Below, piece after piece: positions 59,427-64,000 of a DNA stretch of 64,000 nucleotides. The DNA lies in contig NZ_JASC01000014.1 of the NCBI RefSeq assembly GCF_000622365.1, positions 372,001 to 436,000 on the forward strand, read 5' to 3'. Made by a program: the position numbers and the translations under genes. Position 1 is the first letter of the stretch; each line of letters begins with the position of its first letter. The notes under the pieces were generated by a model that saw only the letters and a list, made by a program, of their open reading frames with translations, did no database searches and was not told the origin of the DNA. The stretch comes from Sulfitobacter noctilucae (GTDB lineage Bacteria > Pseudomonadota > Alphaproteobacteria > Rhodobacterales > Rhodobacteraceae).

Positions 59427-61919
59427 TCACCGAGGCATCTTGAGCACCAAGTTTCGCCCGCGTTTGGTATAGCGCAACTCGCCCTCGCCAATAGCCGAGA
59501 CGCGGCCGCCGTCGATCTTGTCACCCACAACGACTTTGCGGTAGCGGCCATTGCTCAGACGCACCAGTGCACGGCGGTTTGACGGTTTGCCGTAGACTCC
59601 GATCAGGTTCACTTTGCGCAAGTTGATGGCGTTCTTGACCGTTGCTTGCCGCGCCACCGAGGTCTTGGATGGGATTTTTGGTGCAACAACGCGTGGCGCG
59701 ACGGATGCGACGCGCACTTCTTGCTGCGGGGCGGCCCGCCGGGCGCGTTGCACGATACGCGCAAAGTTGCGTGGGCGCAGGTCAGGCCGGATGGAAGCGC
59801 GGACTGCGTATTTCGTGGCCCCGGCTGTGGGGTCGGGCGGCGTGAGAGCAAGTGCGACAGCGCCGTCGGTCACAATCGGCTCGGGGTCAGCGGCTGGCGG
59901 CGCGGCGGCCGCTTCAGCCTGTTGCTGAATAGATTTCGGACGCAAGGATGGACGGTAGGCTGCAAGCTCGGTCCGTGTCAGCCCGTCCAGATTGGCCCGC
60001 TCTGACTGTTCTGCCAGATCGGATGGACGTGGCTGCGGACGCAGCGCCGCAAGGGCCGTGCGCAGCACGTTGTCCTCCGGGACAGACTCAAACCGTGTCG
60101 GGACAACCGGCGGCACCAGCGGGGGGCGTCCCAGATACACGGTAAATCCATCCGGGCTCAGCGCGCCCTGCGCGGTGGGAATGACCAAACCCTGCGGGTT
60201 TAAGGCAAACTGGGTTCCAGCCGCTGCAGGCGACGATACAGTGGCAAGAACCAGATCGCTGTCAAAGCTGCTGGATAAGGGAAGTGCCACCGCATCGGTG
60301 GTCGTGCTCACGGGGTCGATGCTGGTGAGATAAAGCTCGTCCAGCCCGATCAGCGCGGCTGGTTCACCCGGCACATCGGGAGCCTGCGGCCAGATGCCCG
60401 TCGCGGCATAGCTTGCTTCGACATCGGCTGGTTCAAGCGGGGCGTCCGTACCGGGTTGCGTGAGATCCTGAAGCGCGTCCAGCACGGCGCTGTCTTCTTC
60501 GGTCAGGCTGGGGTCGAGGGCTGCAAGCTCGACCGGGTCCGCGATTGGGGCTGACGTGGCCGTGTCGGGAGCGACGGGAAGTTCCGAAGTTACGGTTGCG
60601 GTTTCGGGCGCGCTACGATCTTTGAACAGCCGCGACAGGCTGATGCCGTCATCCAGAAACACCGATGCCCAAGCTGCGACACCTGCTAGAAAAACCAAAA
60701 GCGCTGCGGTCAGGATTAGCCCCAGAAAGCGGGGTTTGCCGCCAACCTGCGATTTGCGTGCGCCGAAGATGGTCATGCGCTCGCGTTCGCTACCGGTTTC
60801 TTCGGTCATATCAGTGCTGGCGGGCAGGTGTGCCGTTGCGGCGGGCTTTGCCTTGCGGCGACTTAGGAACCCCGTAGTTGGCGGTGCATCTGTAACCGGG
60901 GCGACAATCGGGGCGGCGGGCGCGGCAGGTGGAGGTACGACAGCCGGGCTTGCCTCCGCGTCGATCTCGATCCGAGGGGCTGCGACCGAAACTTTCGGTG
61001 GATCGGGCAGGGGAGCGGGGGCGGAGGGCGTCTTCTGATCCCGTTTGACCCCGTCCAGTTGCGGCGCGGTAGGTTTATCGGGGGCACGACGACTGGCAAA
61101 CCCGAGGTTTGCCGATGCGGCCTTGGGTTCTGCTACGGCACCCGCTGAAGAAGTAGCGGTTGGCGGCTCCGGAGCAGGGGGCGCTTTGATAGGTGTCTCT
61201 TCGCTTTCGGGACTTTCGTCCTCAGCTTCTGTGGCAGATGGCTCTTCGGTCGCACTGACGACAGCCTCTTCCACGGTCTCATTCGTCGGCTCGGGCGCTT
61301 TGGTTTCCGGCTCAGGCGCGGAAGCGTTTTCGGCCTCAGGCTCCGACACGACAGGGCCAGCGGGGGCTTTGACGTCGCCAACCACGACGACCGCGATGCC
61401 ATCCGGTTCCACGGTCTCGCCCGGTTCGAGCAAGCTAGCGGCACCACTGGCGACGCCAAAAAACGGCTCCCCCAGATAGGATTGCGCACCGGGGATCGCG
61501 GCGAAACTGACGGGGTGGAAACGGTGTTCAGCGGCAAAGGCTTCGGCCTCGGCCAAGGTTTCGCGGGCCACGGCGGCGATATGGGTGACGTCGCCCTCGG
61601 CACTGATGTCAAAGGCCAGATCATCGACCGCATAGGGTGTGGCCCCGTCCAAAGCGGCGGTCGCAGCAGCACGTCGCGCGCTGTCATCCATCCCCGGTGT
61701 GTCGATGCTCAGATATTTGATCTGTTCATTCGGCAGCAAAACCTTGCTGCGCAGGCCGCCGGATTCCAGTGCCGTTGCCGTCCGGCGCAAGACCGCGAGT
61801 TCCGCGCTCATGTCCGCCGCATTCAGCGCCACATCGCCGACCACGCGCCATCCCCCAGCCGCCCGGTGCAACAGGCGAATGCCGTCGAAGGAAAGGGACA
61901 GGGCAAAACTCGGTTTCAT
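59427..61919 (-). CDS. single-pass protein with PilM/GspL-like N-terminus and PilP/GspC-like C-terminus
   Basis: An 830-residue protein. Residues 1-145 look like the actin-like start of PilM/GspL (SFALSLSFDGIRLLHRAAGG, LLPNEQIKYLSIDTPG). Residues 185-390 are a Pro/Ala/Glu-rich linker. One membrane helix lies at 398-422 (FLGLILTAALLVFLAGVAAW). A long disordered periplasmic stretch ends in a small beta domain (about 765-830, NLRKVNLIGVYGKPSNRRAL, VVVGDKIDGGRVSAIGEGEL) like the homology region of PilP/GspC. ATG 61919 (MKPSFAL) is used; GTG/ATG starts upstream to 61967 read less well. The role is unknown. Confidence 0.7.
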   Translation of the reverse strand: MKPSFALSLSFDGIRLLHRAAGGWRVVGDVALNAADMSAELAVLRRTATALESGGLRSKVLLPNEQIKYLSIDTPGMDDSARRAAATAALDGATPYAVDDLAFDISAEGDVTHIAAVARETLAEAEAFAAEHRFHPVSFAAIPGAQSYLGEPFFGVASGAASLLEPGETVEPDGIAVVVVGDVKAPAGPVVSEPEAENASAPEPETKAPEPTNETVEEAVVSATEEPSATEAEDESPESEETPIKAPPAPEPPTATSSAGAVAEPKAASANLGFASRRAPDKPTAPQLDGVKRDQKTPSAPAPLPDPPKVSVAAPRIEIDAEASPAVVPPPAAPAAPIVAPVTDAPPTTGFLSRRKAKPAATAHLPASTDMTEETGSERERMTIFGARKSQVGGKPRFLGLILTAALLVFLAGVAAWASVFLDDGISLSRLFKDRSAPETATVTSELPVAPDTATSAPIADPVELAALDPSLTEEDSAVLDALQDLTQPGTDAPLEPADVEASYAATGIWPQAPDVPGEPAALIGLDELYLTSIDPVSTTTDAVALPLSSSFDSDLVLATVSSPAAAGTQFALNPQGLVIPTAQGALSPDGFTVYLGRPPLVPPVVPTRFESVPEDNVLRTALAALRPQPRPSDLAEQSERANLDGLTRTELAAYRPSLRPKSIQQQAEAAAAPPAADPEPIVTDGAVALALTPPDPTAGATKYAVRASIRPDLRPRNFARIVQRARRAAPQQEVRVASVAPRVVAPKIPSKTSVARQATVKNAINLRKVNLIGVYGKPSNRRALVRLSNGRYRKVVVGDKIDGGRVSAIGEGELRYTKRGRNLVLKMPR

Positions 61920-62000
61920 CGCTACCACTTTGACACAAATATAGGGTGCCGCAAACATAGACACCAATTGGTTAAAGAATAACGGCTGGGACCGGACATG

Positions 62001-62036
62001 AAAAGGCCTGCGGCAGGTGGTTTCCTGCCGCAGGCC
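62001..62036 (-). terminator. rho-independent terminator of metY
   Basis: Perfect 13-base stem (62005-62017 with 62024-62036) and 6-base loop. On the minus strand it is followed by a TTTT tract (62004-62001). It lies between the metY stop and the start of the large PilM/PilP-like gene. Confidence 0.9.
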
Positions 62037-62074
62037 AGATGAGCGTCAATCAGCCCATGTGACATAGATTGATA

Positions 62075-63364
62075 TCAGGCGGTGGCCTGCGCGAGTGCTT
62101 GATCCAGATCTGCAATCAGATCGTCGGCATTCTCGGTCCCGATGGAAATACGCACGACATTTGGCCCGGCTCCAGCGGCTTCCTGCTGCTCCGGTGACAA
62201 CTGGCGGTGGGTGGTCGAAGCCGAGTGGATAACCAAAGAGCGCGTATCGCCGAGGTTGGCCACATGGCTGAAGATCTCCAACCCGTTAACCAGTTTGACG
62301 CAAGCCTCATAACCGCCCTTCACGCTGATGGTGAACAAGGCACCTGCGCCTTTAGGGCAGACCGTTTTCGTCCGTTCATAATAGGGTGAAGATTCCAGAC
62401 CGGCATAGGTGACCTTTTCAATGCGGTCGTCCTGCTCTAACCAATTCGCGATTTTCACGGCGTTTTCGACATGCCGTTCCATCCGCAGTGACAGTGTCTC
62501 GGTGCCCATCAGCGTGTAATGCGCAGCCTGTGGGTTCATCGTCATGCCTAGATCGCGCAGCCCGATGGCAATGCCGTGAAAGGTAAACGCCAGATTGCCA
62601 AAGGTCTCGTGAAACTTCAGACCGTGATAGGCAGGCTCCGGCTGGCTCAGTGAGGGGAATTTGTCGGTCGCGGACCAGTCGAAGTTCCCTGAATCCACGA
62701 TACAGCCGCCGGTGACGGTGCCGTTACCGGTGAGGTATTTCGTGGTGGAATGAACGACCAGCGTCGCACCATGTTCGATGGGGCGGCACAGAAACGGGGT
62801 TGCTGTAGTGTTGTCGATGATCAGGGGCACCTGCGCGGCATCGGCGATATCGGCAATGGCACGCACATCCATGATATAGCCGCCGGGGTTCGCGATGGCT
62901 TCACCAAAGACGGCGCGGGTGTTGTCATCAATGGCGTCTTTCACCGCATCCAGATCGTCGAAGTCGACGAATTTACATTCCCAGCCGAAGCGTTTGATCG
63001 TGTGGCTGAACTGCGTGACCGTGCCGCCATAAAGGCGCGTCGAGGCGACGATGTTCTTGCCCGGACCCATCAGCGGGAACAGCGCCATGATCTGTGCCGC
63101 GTGCCCCGAGGAACAACAGACTGCGCCGACGCCGCCTTCCAGTGTGGCGATGCGCTCTTGCAAAACCGCCACTGTCGGGTTGGTCAGGCGTGAATAGATG
63201 AAACCGACTTCTTGCAGGTTAAAGAGCGCCGCAGCATGGTCCGCATCGCGAAAAACATAGGCGGTGGTCTGGTAGATCGGCGTCTGGCGCGCGCCCGTCG
63301 CAGGGTCGGGCCGGGCCCCTGCGTGAATTTGCAACGTGTCAAAGCCGTAAGATGTATCGGTCAT
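62075..63364 (-). CDS. metY: O-acetylhomoserine aminocarboxypropyltransferase (sulfhydrylase)
   Basis: PLP enzyme of the Cys/Met-metabolism family that makes homocysteine or methionine from O-acetylhomoserine. The 429 residues show GFDTLQIHAGARPDPATGAR, TPIYQTTAYVFRDADHAAAL and FIYSRLTNPTVAVLQERIA. PLP binds at the Lys in VHSTTKYLTGNGTVTGG. The C-terminus (HRQLSPEQQEAAGAGPNVVR) is typical. AAGGAGG precedes ATG 63364. I looked for a SAM-type riboswitch upstream and found none. Confidence 0.94.
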   Translation of the reverse strand: MTDTSYGFDTLQIHAGARPDPATGARQTPIYQTTAYVFRDADHAAALFNLQEVGFIYSRLTNPTVAVLQERIATLEGGVGAVCCSSGHAAQIMALFPLMGPGKNIVASTRLYGGTVTQFSHTIKRFGWECKFVDFDDLDAVKDAIDDNTRAVFGEAIANPGGYIMDVRAIADIADAAQVPLIIDNTTATPFLCRPIEHGATLVVHSTTKYLTGNGTVTGGCIVDSGNFDWSATDKFPSLSQPEPAYHGLKFHETFGNLAFTFHGIAIGLRDLGMTMNPQAAHYTLMGTETLSLRMERHVENAVKIANWLEQDDRIEKVTYAGLESSPYYERTKTVCPKGAGALFTISVKGGYEACVKLVNGLEIFSHVANLGDTRSLVIHSASTTHRQLSPEQQEAAGAGPNVVRISIGTENADDLIADLDQALAQATA

Positions 63365-63558
63365 GCTGTTCCTCCTTGATAGCCCGTCTAGCGGGGTTGG
63401 GGCAGGGTTTATGCCATGGCCGCTGGGCAGACAAGGGAGCGCAGTGACTGGGGGACAGAGGTTTATCCGGCGACCTTTGACCAAGACGGGTGTTTTTTCG
63501 AGGAGGCAGGCAGGCAGAACATCCGTCTGCCATCTTGGATCAGAAGCCACATTGCCTG

Positions 63559-63617
63559 AACATACATAACAAGTATGTTGACGACAGCTGCCATTCAGCA
63601 TACATGACAAGTATGTT
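63559..63617 (+). promoter_or_regulatory. twin palindromic operators with promoter-like boxes
   Basis: Two copies of a 21-base palindrome, 63559-63579 (AACATAC, ATAACAA spacer, GTATGTT) and 63597-63617 (AGCATAC, ATGACAA, GTATGTT). Their centres are 38 bases apart. A TTGACG box (63578-63583) overlaps the end of copy 1, and with a 17-base spacer it is followed by TACATG (63601-63606) inside copy 2. A repressor bound here would block the promoter of the downstream gene. Confidence 0.75.
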
Positions 63618-63636
63618 TTGAGCAGGAGATGTCAAA

Positions 63637-64000
63637 ATGGGTAAAATAGAAAAAATCAAAGCGCCCGAAAGCGAAGCCGCCACCAAGCGGATGGCGAGAA
63701 AAGCACGGCGCATGGAGGCCATCGCCAAAGCCTCGACCGTGACATTTACATTGGAGCCAGCAGTGCAGCGCTTTATGAGTGCGCAGGCCAAGGCCGCTGA
63801 TATGAACATGACGCATTATATGCAGATGCTGGTGGAAACCCACGTCATCGCCACCGCGGATCAGAATGATCCGCTGGCCGTGCGTTTGGCCGCCAAACGC
63901 TTTGTCATCAATCACGCCGTCACTTTGGCGGGTGAAATGGACGCGGCTGGCAAATTCGAAGAAGACTTTATCCTGAAGGTCGTGCAAGAGGCGCAGACCT
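63637..64000 (+). CDS. ribbon-helix-helix-like regulator, 5' part
   Basis: Open from ATG 63637 to the right edge (121 residues visible, no stop). GCAGGAG precedes the start by about 8 bases. The N-terminus is basic and helical (KRMARKARRMEAIAKA). Residues 33-71 (STVTFTLEPAVQRFMSAQAK, ADMNMTHYMQMLVETHVI) have the strand-helix-helix pattern of an RHH DNA-binding domain. A further helical domain follows. The twin palindromes upstream fit autoregulation. The family and target genes are unknown; the gene continues beyond the window. Confidence 0.65.
   Translation, partial: MGKIEKIKAPESEAATKRMARKARRMEAIAKASTVTFTLEPAVQRFMSAQAKAADMNMTHYMQMLVETHVIATADQNDPLAVRLAAKRFVINHAVTLAGEMDAAGKFEEDFILKVVQEAQT

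Noticed and set aside
63365..63558. SAM-II or other SAM riboswitch upstream of metY
   Set aside because: metY genes in this group often have one, but I could not find the core pairings or the conserved loop bases in this stretch on the minus strand.
1..64000. CRISPR array, prophage, rRNA operon or integrative element
   Set aside because: I saw no regularly spaced repeats, phage structural genes or rRNA; the only mobile trace is the IS3 remnant.

Overview
The window reads as core chromosome of an alphaproteobacterium of the Rhodobacteraceae, most likely the Roseobacter clade. Pointers are the high GC content, the four-subunit sarcosine oxidase operon soxBDAG, dnaG-rpoD without rpsU, an RpoH-type sigma factor, a CarD regulator, an MmcB repair protein, a Suv3-type helicase, an nrdR-ribD-ribE-ribB-ribH-nusB riboflavin cluster, and a tRNA-His that lacks the encoded extra 5' G, a known alphaproteobacterial trait. 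The assignment rests on recognised families, not on a database search.

Layout. 1-1.8 kb: the end of a polysaccharide locus (GumC/Wzz-type chain-length protein and an O-antigen-ligase-like membrane protein), followed by a dead IS3-family transposase. 2.4-9.7 kb: a CPA1 antiporter with a cyclic-nucleotide-type domain, a Nudix hydrolase, a DUF983 protein, then an EF-hand protein followed by an ECF sigma factor, a small membrane protein and a CpxP/Metal_resist-like protein. 9.8-12.3 kb: three Tad-type pseudopilin-like genes on the minus strand. 12.7-19.7 kb: glutamate dehydrogenase and soxBDAG. 19.8-23.9 kb: dnaG and rpoD. 24-25.9 kb: two tandem paralogous secreted proteins, yjbQ and an SDR.

26.1-35.8 kb: the riboflavin cluster, split by an opposite-strand capsule block (kpsS, a Wza/KpsD-type exporter, kpsC). 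36.4-39.8 kb: a ClpP/SppA-like periplasmic protein paired with a coiled-coil membrane protein, mmcB and a GNAT acetyltransferase. 39.9-42.8 kb: tRNA-His, an rluD-type synthase, rpoH and a DksA-like protein. 42.9-50.4 kb: a DUF1906 protein, pepF, an ATP-dependent DNA ligase with its MBL-fold exonuclease, a lipase-like hydrolase, an SCP2 protein and a TPR protein. 50.4-55 kb: Suv3-like helicase, S4 protein, 7Fe ferredoxin and carD. 55-59.3 kb: cobS and cobT (cobalamin nucleotide loop assembly), a Kef-type efflux protein and an Lrp/AsnC regulator. 59.4-64 kb: a large membrane-spanning protein resembling PilM/GspL at one end and PilP/GspC at the other, metY, and a partial ribbon-helix-helix regulator behind two near-identical operators.

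Most of the window is housekeeping. The least ordinary items are the PilM/PilP-like chimera, the RHH gene with twin operators, the EF-hand/ECF sigma module, the RibB protein with a zinc-less cyclohydrolase half, the ClpP-like/coiled-coil pair and the paralogous secreted pair. I found no CRISPR array, prophage or rRNA operon, and no clearly new defence or metabolic system.
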